DNA of 64,000 bases from Dactylorhiza incarnata (lineage: Eukaryota > Streptophyta > Magnoliopsida > Asparagales > Orchidaceae). The translations under genes and the position numbers were made by a program. The notes beneath the pieces were generated by a model. It was not told the DNA's origin. It saw nothing but the letters and a program-made list of their open reading frames with translations, and searched no databases. Within the stretch, counting starts at the first letter, position 1; the number at the start of each line of letters is the position of its first letter. The stretch lies in NCBI GenBank assembly GCA_033032865.1, contig JAWHQI010000730.1, forward strand, positions 1 to 64,000, given 5' to 3'. Below, piece after piece: positions 11,443 to 21,425 of the stretch.

Positions 11443-11443
11443 G
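11436..11443. other. Deletion junction between N gene B and M pol, with microhomology
   Basis: To the left the sequence matches antisense gene B as in element M (complement of about 17165-17230). To the right it matches the protease-coding region as in 61818 onward. The shared bases at the join are GGAAGT or GGAAGTG, the pattern expected for end-joining at short homologies. The deletion removed M's 5' LTR, gag and protease active site together with N's pol, spacer and the 3' end of gene B. Confidence 0.7.
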
Positions 11444-14400
11444 GAAGGGTGCGTGAAGCTTCTGGTATCCCTAGGGGGCATAACGAAGTTGGTGAACTTC
11501 GTAGTGGTGGAAGCCCCAAGTAGCTACTGCGCAATTTTCGGAAGGCCAATCCTGAATGCTTACAGAGCGGTGGTATCTACTTTCCATTTGGCCTTGAAAT
11601 TCGCTGCTGAGGGGCGTCAGTACCGGATCCGGAGCGATCCAAAGGTGGCACGCGAATGTTATGTGAAGACAGTTAATGTGATCACCGAGGCACCACTTCA
11701 CAAGGCCCAGAATGACATCCAAGAGGTGTCCGAACTCCCTGAAGAAGCTGAGGAGAGCGCGGAACGGAAAGGGACCTACCTGGAACCTGCCCAGGAGACC
11801 CAAGAGATCCCCATTGTTGAAGGGGAAGGGAAGAAGCTGATCATCAACGCCGAGCTATCGGAAGAGGAAAAGCTCCAGTTAACCTCCTGCCTGCTGAATA
11901 ACTTGGACATCTTCGCTTGGTCGGCGGAATACATGCCTGGAATAGATCCAGATGTCGCGTGCCATCACCTCAACGTTTCTCCGGAGATCAAGCCAATCCA
12001 ACAGAAGAAGAGGGAGGTAGCAACTAAGCTGGCGGTGCCTATCAAAGAAGAAGTTGCAAAGCTTCTTAAGGCCAATTTCATTTCTGAAATCCAGTACCCC
12101 ACCTGGATGTCGAATGTAGTGATGGTGAAAAAGTCTGGGGGGAAATGGCGTATGTGTGTTGATTTCACTAAACTCAATAAAGCATGCCCCAAGGATTGTT
12201 ATCCCTTGCCTCGGATAGATGTTTTGGTAGATTCCGCGGTGGGATATAGTTTTATGAGTTTTTTAGATGCATTTTCTGGTTATCACCAGATTAAGATGCA
12301 TAAGCCTGATATCCCGCATACATCCTTCATTACCAATGATGGATGTTATTGTTATCTCGTCATGCCTTTCGGCCTCAAAAATGCGGGGGCAACATATCAG
12401 AGGATGATGGACACAGTTTTTGAAAAACAAAAAGGGAGAAATCTGGAAGTATATGTTGATGATCTCCTTCTAAAAAGTAAAACTTTTTTAATCCATCTGG
12501 AAGACCTCGTAGAGACGTTCGCTACTCTACGGAGGTTCAAATTAAAATTAAACCCCTCGAAATGCGTGTTCGGGGCGAACAAGGGAAAATTTCTTGGACA
12601 TCTTCTCACTCCTGATGGCCTCGCACCGAACCCAGATAAAGTAAAGGCCATCCTAGACATGACCCCTCCTCGTAATCCGAAAGAGGTACAGCAACTTGGT
12701 GGAAGGTTAGCAGGATTGAGCCGATTCATTTCCAAATCAGGAGATAAAAGCGCTCCGTTCTTCAAAACACTTAGGGGAGGATCTAAGTTTGAATGGAACG
12801 AGGAATGCAATAATGCTTTCGAACAATTGAAAAAGCAATTAACTTCAACCCCTCTTCTTCAAAGCCCTCGTGAAGGAGAAACGCTATTCTTGTACTTGGG
12901 AGTTGGCCCTGATGCGATAAGCTCTGTCCTGGTTCGGGAAGAGAAAAAGAAGCAGTTTCCGATATATTATGTCAGCCATATCCTTAAAGATGTGGAAACT
13001 AGATATTCAATCCTGGAAAAATTAGCCTTGGCTTTAGTCATGTCATCACGAAGGCTCCGCCCCTATTTTCAAGCTCATCCTATTCAGGTGGTTTCAGATC
13101 ATCCACTGAGGAATATCTTGGAGAAGCCGGAACATTCAGGAAGGTTGGCCAAATGGGCAATCGAGCTAAGCGAGTTCGAAATACTGTACACTCCCAGAAC
13201 GGCAATAAAGGCACAAGTATTGGCGGATTTCTTGGTAGACACGATGGAGTCCAATCTAGAGCAGGTAGTGCAATCTCCTTTGGCTTGGATCATTTATGTG
13301 GATGGGGCTTCTGGCAGGAACTCCGTGGGAGCCGGAGTGGTTTTGATCAGTCCAAACGGCATCAGGCTGGAACAGGCTATTAGATTCTTCTTTTCAGTTA
13401 CAAATAACCAGGCCGAATACGAAGCACTCTTGGCCGGCCTGAGACTCGCAAAGGAGCTTGGGATAGAACATGTTCATATGAAAACTGATTCTCTTGTAAT
13501 GGCCTCGCAGGTTCTGGGGAACTACGAGACAAAAGAACCGATGTTGAGAAAATACCTATTCCTAGCTAAGAAAGAAATCGGGAGATTCAAATCCTTCATC
13601 ATCGAGCACATTCCGAGAACGCAGAATGAAGAGGCAGACGAGTTGTCAAAATTTGGTCTTCCATCAGGGGGAGTAACCTCAGAACTTTTTCATCCGGCAA
13701 CAGAGGAGACAGAGGAAGAAGAGCTCATGCAGATCGATCAGCATCCTTCCTGGAAAAACCCCTACGAATTGTTTCTGACAAAAGGAGAATATCATCCATC
13801 AATCAAGGACAAAAATAGGTTCAGAAGAAAGGCGGCTTACTACTACTTGATAGCAGGAGTCTTGTACCGAAAAACTTTGATTTCTTCCTCGGCACGGTGC
13901 GTTTCAGAAGAGGAGATCCCGGTCATACTTCAGGAAGTTCATTCTGGGGAGTGTGGTAGCCATTCAGGGGCAAAAACCTTAGAAAAAAGGATCCTGCGGC
14001 AGGGATACTTCTGGCCAACCATGAGAAAGGATGCTGAAGCATTCGCCAAGCGATGTGTCCAGTGCCAAAAGTTCGCTCCTCTTCAACATTTGCCTGCTCA
14101 GTCACTCAGGTCAATAACTGCGCCATGGCCTTTTGCAGTATGGGGAATGGATCTTATGGGGCCTTTCCCAATGGCCAGCGGACAACGTCGCTTTATCCTG
14201 GTAATGATCGATTATTTCAGTAAGTGGATCGAAGCAAAAGCATTAGCAAGAACTACCACCCAAATTGTCAGAAACTTCGTCTGGGGAGAAATTATCTGCC
14301 GACATGGAATTCCGTTGGCAATCGTCACCGATAATGGCCCACAATTCAACAATCCGGAGATGATAAGCTTCTGTGATCAGATAGGAATTGATCTTCGGTT

Positions 14401-15004
14401 TGCCTCAGTACACCATCCAAGGACCAATGGTCAAGTGGAGGCGGCAAACAGGCAAATTCGGCAGCTTTTGATGAAAAGAGTCTTGAACCAGAAAGGGAAT
14501 TGGGCGGACCAACTTCCTTCCATCCTGTGGACCCTTCGTACTACTCCGTCCTCAGCTACCGGGGAGACACCTTTCAAATTATCTCATGGCTCGGAAGCTG
14601 TTGTCCCTGTGGAATTCGAGGTGGTCACTCCAAGGGTTATTTACGCCAAAGAAGGAGGAGAATCCTGGATAGATGAAAATGGTGAGGCCCTCATGCATAA
14701 TCTAGATCTAATCGAGGAACTTCAGGATGAAGCAACAATCAGGCAGGAAGAAGTTAAAAGGAGAATGGCAAAATATTTTGATAAGAATGTCAGAGTGAAG
14801 CAGTTTGTAGTCGGGGATTTGGTGCTAAAAAAGGTGGATGCCGCAGCAAGGTCTGGTAATGTTGGAAAGCTGGATCCTAATTGGGCAGGACCTTTCATCA
14901 TCAAAGAAGTATCTAAGAAAGGGGCTTACCGTCTCCAAACCAGCGAAGGAGAAGACATCCCACGCACGTGGAGCGGTGACGATCTCAAACGATTCTATCC
15001 TTGA
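11443..15004 (+). CDS. pol: pol polyprotein of element M (PR remnant-RT-RNH-aRNH-integrase), 5' truncated
   Basis: One uninterrupted frame of about 1,187 codons ends with TGA at 15002-15004. The open frame continues upstream to 11225, but that part is shadow translation of antisense gene B. Order: protease C-terminus without its DTG; reverse transcriptase with FLDAFSGYHQI and the YVDD active site (codons 12452-12463); a gypsy-type RNase H (about 12870-13140) in which the usual first Asp (TDAS) is replaced by LGVGPDA; a second RNase H with YVDGAS (Asp 13301), NQAEYEA, KTDS and EEADE; integrase with an HHCC zinc finger, Asp 14150, Asp 14330 and Glu 14438. The C-terminus has WAGPF but no chromodomain. 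The paired RNase H domains are the hallmark of Tat-lineage elements. It reverse-transcribes and integrates the element; this copy lacks gag and an active protease. Confidence 0.93.
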
Positions 15005-15370
15005 AACTATTTCTTTTATTCTTTACATCTCTTTTTTTGAATGAAAAGCCCTATACTGACATTTCTTCTTGCCTGATGGTTCTCTGCATCATAAATACAA
15101 ACACACATATCTCACTCCCCGAACCTCTGAGATATCGCCAAATTCTGCTCGAACCCCCTCGGATTGTAGTCGTAGCGTAAAACCCACCAAGACCATGTGA
15201 TGCGGGGAGTTTTCGCACACATGTAGTGGTAGCTTGCCAATTCCGCTGCGGTGGTCTTCAGAACTTTGGATCCCGGCCGATATCTGACACACCCCTGCAT
15301 CAAGGGAGGTCTAGGTGATTGTCAGCTCTATCATGCCCCGAAGGGATATAGTTACAGCTTTGATGATCTT
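15005..15370. other. Spacer of element M, first part
   Basis: Noncoding sequence directly after pol. No gene or clear repeat is seen before the tandem block that starts near 15371. Tat elements typically carry a long variable spacer here. Confidence 0.5.
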
Positions 15371-15800
15371 TCTGAGGAAAGCAATGTTCGCCGCCGAGGC
15401 CCACCTGCCCAACTGATCATCATAGTCTGTGACCATCGAATACTCTTAGGTACTCTCGAAATGGTACCTAGTTGGGCCCACAACTGAGTTGATCTCTCTG
15501 AGGAAAGCAATGTTCGCCGCCGAGGCCCACCTGCCCAATTGATCAACTCGGCTTGTAACCCTAGGCAAGAGAGCGGATGAGTCGTTTACAGCTCTTATGA
15601 CCACTTGAGGAAAGCAATGTTCGCCGCCAAGGCCCACCTGCCCACTTGGTCATCTGAGTCTGTACATATTTTTTCTTTTTCCCTACAGCTCTTATGACCA
15701 CTTGAGGAAAGCAATGTTCGCCGCCGAGGCTCACCTGCCCACTTGGTCATTTGAGCCTGTAGGATTATTCTTCTTCCCTACAGGGAGGCATTCACTTCTG
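15371..15800. repeat. Tandem repeat with a conserved ~38-bp core, four copies
   Basis: Cores beginning GAGGAAAGCAATGTTCGCCG and ending CCACCTGCCCA start at 15374, 15500, 15607 and 15704, so the spacing is 126, 107 and 97 bp. A degenerate fifth start (AAGGAAAATATTG) is near 15824. The cores are much better conserved than the DNA between them. Confidence 0.85.
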
Positions 15801-15838
15801 ATGATTTTTATATGGACCACTCAAGGAAAATATTGTTA

Positions 15839-16018
15839 GAACAGGTGCAGGTGTTCGTCTACCCCAATAAAGGGGCTGTGACATTAAGACCGGACGGTCT
15901 GAGTTTTTCAGGCCGATCGGTCTGGTTGAACAGGTGCAGGTGTTCGTCTACCCCAATAAGGGGTTGTGGTATTAAGACCATGCGGTCTGAGTATTTCAGG
16001 CCGAGCGGTCTGGCTGAA
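15839..16018. repeat. Two-copy ~90-bp tandem repeat in the spacer of element M
   Basis: AACAGGTGCAGGTGTTCGTC starts at 15839 and again at about 15929. Each copy contains two RCCGnnCGGY motifs (15888-15899 and 15911-15922; 15976-15987 and 15999-16010). The complement of this repeat survives once in element O near 25800-25845. Confidence 0.85.
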
Positions 16019-16019
16019 C

Positions 16020-16720
16020 ATAAGTTAAGACATCTTTTGAAATTGATCATGTTATCACCAGGGTTATATTCAAACCGGGCAGGTATGCCCGTCGTCTATT
16101 AAGGAAAGTATTTCTGAATCTGATCGTATGATCGCCCGGGTTGCACTCTAACCGGGCGGATCTGACCGTTTATTATCAAAATTCCAGAACTGATTATCTG
16201 ATTGCCCGGGTCGCATTCGAACCGGGCGGGTTCATCCATCCTTTATAAAATCAGATATTTTTAAAAAAAAGCTAACTATATGATCGCTCGGGTTACATTT
16301 TTGATCGGATTGGATCTGTCTATCTCTTCGTTCTATCAAGCTAGTATTTTCTGGATCTGGCTATATAATCCGGGTTGAATTTTAAACCGGCCGGGCATTA
16401 TCTATCCCTGAATGAATAATCAGAATTGGATATCCTTGGATCTGAGTACGTGATCGCTCGGATTGTGTTCTAACCGATCAGGTTAAGCTATTTTCTTAGC
16501 AAAAGTTATCCTTAGACATGATGGATTATTCGCCAGAGCTGAATTCGAACCGCGTGAAAGATTGTGATTCATTACTTATAGCAGCAAGTATTTAATATCT
16601 AAAGAAGCCGCGCGGTCCGAATTATGGTCGCATGAATCTATCTGTTATTAGAGATCGAATATCCTGAGATCCAAATATATAACCGCGCGGGTTGAACAAA
16701 GGATCGTCGAAGACAATCAA
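16020..16720. repeat. Array of about eight imperfect hairpin units (60-95 bp period) in the spacer
   Basis: Each unit has the form CGCCCGGGTT, a 7-10-base loop, AACCGGGCG, followed by AT-rich DNA. Right arms fall near 16073, 16150, 16219, 16291, 16386, 16471, 16546 and 16681. The best units (16130-16160 and 16203-16230) have 9-10-bp nearly perfect arms; later ones are degenerate. The complementary array is found in O at about 25290-25790. Confidence 0.75.
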
Positions 16721-16935
16721 TCATCACTTGTGCTCAGGCCAAGATGTCCGCACGGTTAGATCATAAAGAGTAAAGAAAAGAGACAAAGAATCACAAGTAA
16801 GTAATGATAGAAAGACAATCAGACAGGTAAAAACTTCTATTTCATTTCTCAAAATACGTTTACAAAATATTGACCGCCCGGCCAACAAAAAGAGACCGGC
16901 GGTTACAAAAGTTGAAGTTAAAAAAAACGAGGGCA
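16721..16935. other. Spacer of element M, last part
   Basis: Noncoding. It contains the segment homologous to the N insertion site in O (near 16800-16815) and further RCCGnnCGGY motifs at about 16747, 16871 and 16903. Gene B ends convergently at 16936. Confidence 0.6.
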
Positions 16936-18805
16936 CTAGTCTGCCGATTTCTTCTTCTTCTTCTTGACAGGAGAAATGGGGTCTACACCATCGATGTCGA
17001 CCTCCGGCGAATAACCTTCACTTAGCGAAGAGGAGCCGGACGAACTACTGTCGCTAGACCGCCCGGTCTTGCTTGCAGAGCCGGTAGATCCAGAGGACAA
17101 ACTATCCTCATCATCGAAGTCATCAGCATCTCCATCTGCGTCGACCTCTTCAGCGGCTTCATCACTTCCATCGCCTCCTTGATGGAGCACGATCTCCCTG
17201 CCCGCGTCGGCTTCGGCCTCCTCGCCCACCTTGGATTTTCCCTTCTTCCTGCGGTTGATTTCGTCAAGCTGCACCTCCAAGGCGGGGAAGAGGTCGGAGA
17301 AGGTGGTTCCGCCGAATCCCTCGGACAGACCGCCCCGGTCTCCCATGAGACCCAAGGCCTTGTTGATCCCTTGGGCCACATGGGGCAGCACCTCGTCCTG
17401 GAAGGACGGGTTGGTCATCTCATATTGCTTCTGCAAGAAAAAGGAAAAATGAATCAGGCCGCTCGGGCTGAACAAAAGGGACCGCATTGTCTTTTGAAAA
17501 ACTCACCGCCACGACTTCTTGAAGCCGCGCGTTCTCTTCTTGAAGCCGCGTGTTCTCCGTGGCCTGTTCCTCGTATTTCCTCTCCAGATGTTTCTGAGCA
17601 GAAACTAGCCGCTTATACGCCAGGGCCATGAAGTGGTTGGCCGAAAATCCCCAGGCGCCGGCTTGAGCCGCTAGCCGGGGGAGCTCTTCTTCTGGGGTTC
17701 TCATCAGTTTCCTTAAGGTCTTTCGACCATACAAGGCGGCCCCGGCGGCTAGGGCATGGCGTTCAATTTTTTCGCTCCCCCAGGGAGGGAGAGCGGTGGA
17801 TACCCGGATCCGACTTCCATCCCTGTGCCAAAGGACGGTCGGGTTGCCCTGCAGGTCGGGCGGGTTCCCACTTGAACGAAGGATTTCGTAGTCGTCAGAA
17901 GAGGTCGGGCCCTCTTCCTCCGAGGATGGCGACCTCTTTCGCCGCTGCCTCTTCTCCCTCTGGGTTAAAACTGGGCCGGCCGGCGTAACCGGCTTGTTCG
18001 CTGGAACGATATGGGCGGCTGCAAAATAAAATCAAGAGTATAAGAAAAGAGGGCCGCGCGGTCATATAAAGGCGGTCTAGAAGAACTTACTATGTTCGGG
18101 GAGGATATTCTCAAGCTCCGAGAAAAGCGGGATGTAGTGGTCGATATCAAGCCGCTCCTTCTCAAGGAACGCGAAGGTGTCCGCCTCGATCTTGCCGACC
18201 TGGGGGATCTGGAAAACTTCTTCCCCCCGGACTTGCGGGTTGGTTTGTAACAGCCCGAAGTTACCTTCGAGCATTACAAACCGCTCCGACCAGTCGGAGA
18301 CTTTGTTCGCCAGGTTAACAACCTTCAGCCCGAGGCAGCTGAAGTAGAGGTGCCCTCTGTAAGTCGAGGTCCCCGAGTCGGATACTGCCCGCACCGAGAA
18401 GAACCTCCTGAACAAGTCGATGGAGAATCTAGTTCGCTCGAACCGCAGATAGGAGATGAAGCTGTATATTGAAGCGATCGAGTTTGGCGGAAGCTGACCG
18501 GGCACAACCCCGTAGTGGTCGAAAATGGCTATGACTTCAAGCGGCAGTGGAAACTTGAAGCCATATTCAGAGTGGTCAACTGGGATGGCGATCTGGTGCG
18601 GACTGGAAGAGTTAATCCGCTCGTCGCGCAAAGGAAGCCGCGCGAGCAGATTGCTCCCTACCATGTGTCTGGCAATGAAATCATCTAGCTCGTTCTGAGT
18701 AAGCCGGCATTCCGGATGGTCCGCCGAATGGAATGCCAAGGCCGCGTCAGCTCGGACGGCCTTAACTTTAACAGGTCGCTGCGACTTGTTCTTGGATCGC
18801 GCCAT
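16936..18805 (-). CDS. Antisense gene B of element M (Transposase_28-like, three exons, intact)
   Basis: Spliced on the minus strand: exon 1 18805-18091 (715 nt), exon 2 18018-17507 (512 nt), exon 3 17430-16936 (495 nt). The sum is 1,722 nt, one open frame of 573 codons plus stop. Introns are 18090-18019 (GTAAGT/TTGCAG) and 17506-17431 (GTGAGT/TTGCAG). Without splicing the frame stops inside intron 1, so the introns are needed. Residues about 70-150 (FPLPLEVIAIFDHYG, then PNSIASIYSFISYLRFE) resemble the plant 'putative gypsy-type transposon' family PF04195, whose biochemical role is unknown. Exon 2 has a basic REKRQRRKR stretch and ends in a coiled coil. Exon 3 is acidic, Ser-rich, and ends in six lysines, suggesting nuclear entry. 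It is antisense to gag-pol and has its own TATA box (18842-18847). Confidence 0.82.
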
Positions 18806-19162
18806 CTGGAAATCGTGAGAATGACTTCGGCAAATTCTATACTTATAGATTTCTATGATCTGTGAATAGTAAAATCATGACACGGCTATACATTCTGACC
18901 GCGCGGTCAATGGCCTATATGGTTAGATTCACCAGAAATATGAAAGAAGCAAAGGCATCCAGAAAAAACAGAAATAAGCATACATCACAGTTCGCCCGAC
19001 CGGAAAACAGTCCGAATGAAACATAAGATTTAAACAAGGCATAAAGTACAGCGGTTAAAATAAGAGACCGCGCGAATTGTTCAAATAAAAGACAAGAATA
19101 GAGAAGAACATTGTCCAGATCAACAAGCCACATTCATAATACAAGTTATATTCAAATATTAG
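18806..19162. promoter_or_regulatory. Spacer between antisense genes B and A (element M), with TATA box of gene B
   Basis: The complement of 18842-18847 is TATAAG, about 40 bp upstream of the gene B start. The perfect palindrome GACCGCGCGGTC is at 18897-18908. No coding sequence is seen. It is an inverted copy of 9443-9799. Confidence 0.55.
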
Positions 19163-21238
19163 TCACGACTGACGGCGCTCTGGGGAGGCATCCTCTCTAT
19201 GAAGTCGTGCAACCTGGTCACTTGTGGTGTTCAGGAGAGAATAAATTTGGCTGGTATGATAATGGAGGTGGTTGATTGTACTATGAAGCCGCCCGGCATC
19301 CCTTTCAACCCGTGAGGCGGCAATCATACGGGGGACCGCAGCGGCCTCATCAACCATCGGATCAGCCGCCCGAACCGGGGGAGGATTCGAGCCCGCCCCA
19401 ACAGTCGGGCGGCCAATAACCACCATCGCATCATTCATATTTCGCCGGCTCGCAGCGACCTCTCTGGTTAATCGCAGGAACTTTTCCTGGTAATACTTCG
19501 AGTCGCCCTCAGATTTTGCGGACGCCCTCTTCTCTTTCTCCAGCTGGGCGGTCAGAGCAGCGACTTGTGCTACCTTGGCCCTCTTCTCGGCCTCCACTGC
19601 TACCTGCGCGGCCTCCAGCTGAGCCTTCAGCGCCTCTTCAGCCTTCATCCTCGCAACTCGCTCAGCCTCCAGAGCGGTCCGAGTAGCGGCCTCCCGGTCT
19701 ACGATCTCTTTCAAGCGGGCTCGCAGGGTGGCCAGATCTCCTTCGAGATGTTCGAAAAGTTGTGGCCCTTCCTGCGAAGTTGTTGCGCGGATCGATGCCA
19801 GGGGAACCAATGGAGGTAGGCTGGCCACAAGGTCGCCCGGCTTCACAGTCTGATCGTTGCTATCTGCAAAAGGCCGCGCGGTCATAAAAAATAAAAGCAT
19901 GCAGGGTTGAATATATACAGCAATGGACATGAATAAAAGATCAGTGCCTAGACGCGCGGGCCGCTTAGGCTGTTTTGGGTCTAACCGCCGTTGTAGCTCA
20001 AGCAAGAATCTCTTCTTACTCTGCCTAGTGGAAGAAGACCAGGCCGCCATAGAGAAAAAGCTCGTCGGCGGGGTCAATAACTTATTTCGAAGAGGCCGTG
20101 GAATGAAGAAACGGACGGATTTACGATCCGCGGGGCTCGTACCTGGCGCGAAGAGATCAGACCGCGGCGGCTTGTTTAAAGCCCGGTCCGCCTTTTCCTT
20201 CTTCACCGCCGCTATCTCCTCCCCGGTCATTACCGGGGGAACCTTCTCCTGCGCCTTCAGCACCTCCCCAAGCTCCATCGCTTTCCGCTCGACCTCCAAG
20301 GCGGTCCGGGCAGCGGCTTCTCGCTCTTCGGCCTCGGTCTGATCGGTCTCGGCGGGGCGGCTTGAGTTATCAGCAGTTCGGGCGGTTTGTTCTAAGGCCG
20401 GCGGGCTGTCAAGGAGTTGGTCCCGCTTCACCAGCTCATCCATATCTCTGAAAATCCCATTGAAGGATAAACTACTCGCCGTGTCCGGAATCAGTTCGCC
20501 CGGCCTCGTATCAGGGGTAGCCGATGGGTCATTCAACTTTTTGGATGGAGGAGTCACGAGGCCCAATTCCTCCTTTAGTCGCGAGTTGGTCTGAAGGAGG
20601 GATTCGGTCGGTTTCTTAAGGGCCGCCCTTTCCTTAGCGGCTAGCCTCTTGACCTTCTTTGTTATCCGCTCGGTCACGGACCCGGTCTGCTTCCTCTTCC
20701 TTTCTCTCTTACCCGGAGCTGGGTGAACTTCTTTCAGGGGGCTGGGATAATCATCCACGGACAGAGGAGTATTCGGCTCGCCCGTCCTGGGGGAACTAAC
20801 CGCCCCTTCCTCTAGATCCCTGACAAGCAGGTGAGGGTTCCCGGATGGGGTGATTTCCACTCCAAACGAGGCGGTTTCGCCGACCTTCTTCGAAGGGCTG
20901 TCTGAAACAACTTTCTCAGAAGTGGCGGCCACCTCTTTGCTCGGCAAGCTGGCGGTCTGTTGGTTGAGGTCGCTGGGAGGGATCGGCGAGACATCAGGGG
21001 AAGGCCCCGAGCTGTTCACCACGGGCTCTGAAGAAGTTTTAGGAGTTGACAAATCTACGACTGGCTTGAGGCTAGCCGCTGCGGCCTTCTCAGCCCGCTT
21101 CCTCTTCTTCCGATCTTTCCGGTCTTGCTTCTCTTTCTCCTTGTCCGGCTTCTCCAACGGTTCGCGCCTCTTATCTTCCGCCCTCCTCTGGTCTCCGCTG
21201 GGATCCACGCGGTCTAGCACGGCGTCCAGGAAGTCCAT
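19163..21238 (-). CDS. Antisense gene A of element M (coiled-coil protein, one intron, intact)
   Basis: Exon 1 is 21238-20143 (1,096 nt) and exon 2 is 19863-19163 (701 nt); together they encode 598 aa plus stop. The intron 20142-19864 (GTACGA donor, TTTGCAG acceptor) is 279 bp and in frame, so the unspliced message is also open (691 aa). That the segment is an intron is supported by element O, where it is 176 bp and not a multiple of three while exon 2 keeps its length. The protein starts MDFLDAVLDRVDP, has Lys/Arg-rich blocks near residues 45-55 and 205-250, a coiled coil of roughly 80 residues rich in Ala, Glu and Lys, and a conserved C-terminal block with HSTINHLHYHTSQIYSLLN. An upstream in-frame ATG at 21349 is less likely because it lies before the TATA box. 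I do not recognise the family. Confidence 0.8.
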   Translation of the reverse strand: MDFLDAVLDRVDPSGDQRRAEDKRREPLEKPDKEKEKQDRKDRKKRKRAEKAAAASLKPVVDLSTPKTSSEPVVNSSGPSPDVSPIPPSDLNQQTASLPSKEVAATSEKVVSDSPSKKVGETASFGVEITPSGNPHLLVRDLEEGAVSSPRTGEPNTPLSVDDYPSPLKEVHPAPGKRERKRKQTGSVTERITKKVKRLAAKERAALKKPTESLLQTNSRLKEELGLVTPPSKKLNDPSATPDTRPGELIPDTASSLSFNGIFRDMDELVKRDQLLDSPPALEQTARTADNSSRPAETDQTEAEEREAAARTALEVERKAMELGEVLKAQEKVPPVMTGEEIAAVKKEKADRALNKPPRSDLFAPGTSPADRKSVRFFIPRPLRNKLLTPPTSFFSMAAWSSSTRQSKKRFLLELQRRLDPKQPKRPARLGTDLLFMSIAVYIQPCMLLFFMTARPFADSNDQTVKPGDLVASLPPLVPLASIRATTSQEGPQLFEHLEGDLATLRARLKEIVDREAATRTALEAERVARMKAEEALKAQLEAAQVAVEAEKRAKVAQVAALTAQLEKEKRASAKSEGDSKYYQEKFLRLTREVAASRRNMNDAMVVIGRPTVGAGSNPPPVRAADPMVDEAAAVPRMIAASRVERDAGRLHSTINHLHYHTSQIYSLLNTTSDQVARLHREDASPERRQS

Positions 21239-21335
21239 TGCTGAAGAATTGCCGGTCTTAAAAATTCTGACCGCAACCGGCGAGTAATATCCCGCGATTT
21301 CAGAAAAAGCAACGCAGAATGAATTCTCTGGCTCT

Positions 21336-21341
21336 CTTATA
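21336..21341 (-). promoter_or_regulatory. TATA box of antisense gene A (element M)
   Basis: The complement is TATAAG, 98-103 bp upstream of the gene A ATG at 21238, the same spacing as in O and N. Confidence 0.55.
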
Positions 21342-21407
21342 GAATTCAAGACAAGTCGGATGCGGTCTCCCGGTCAAAGCTAATATTTTCGAAATCCTCT
21401 GAGATTT

Positions 21408-21425
21408 GAAAATATGCGGGGATTA
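21408..21425 (+). promoter_or_regulatory. Polypurine tract of element M
   Basis: GAAAATATGCGGGGATTA immediately precedes the TGTTTGCCC start of the 3' LTR. Confidence 0.65.

Noticed and set aside
15371..15800. CRISPR-like array
   Set aside because: Irregular 97-126-bp spacing, plant retrotransposon context, and no cas genes.
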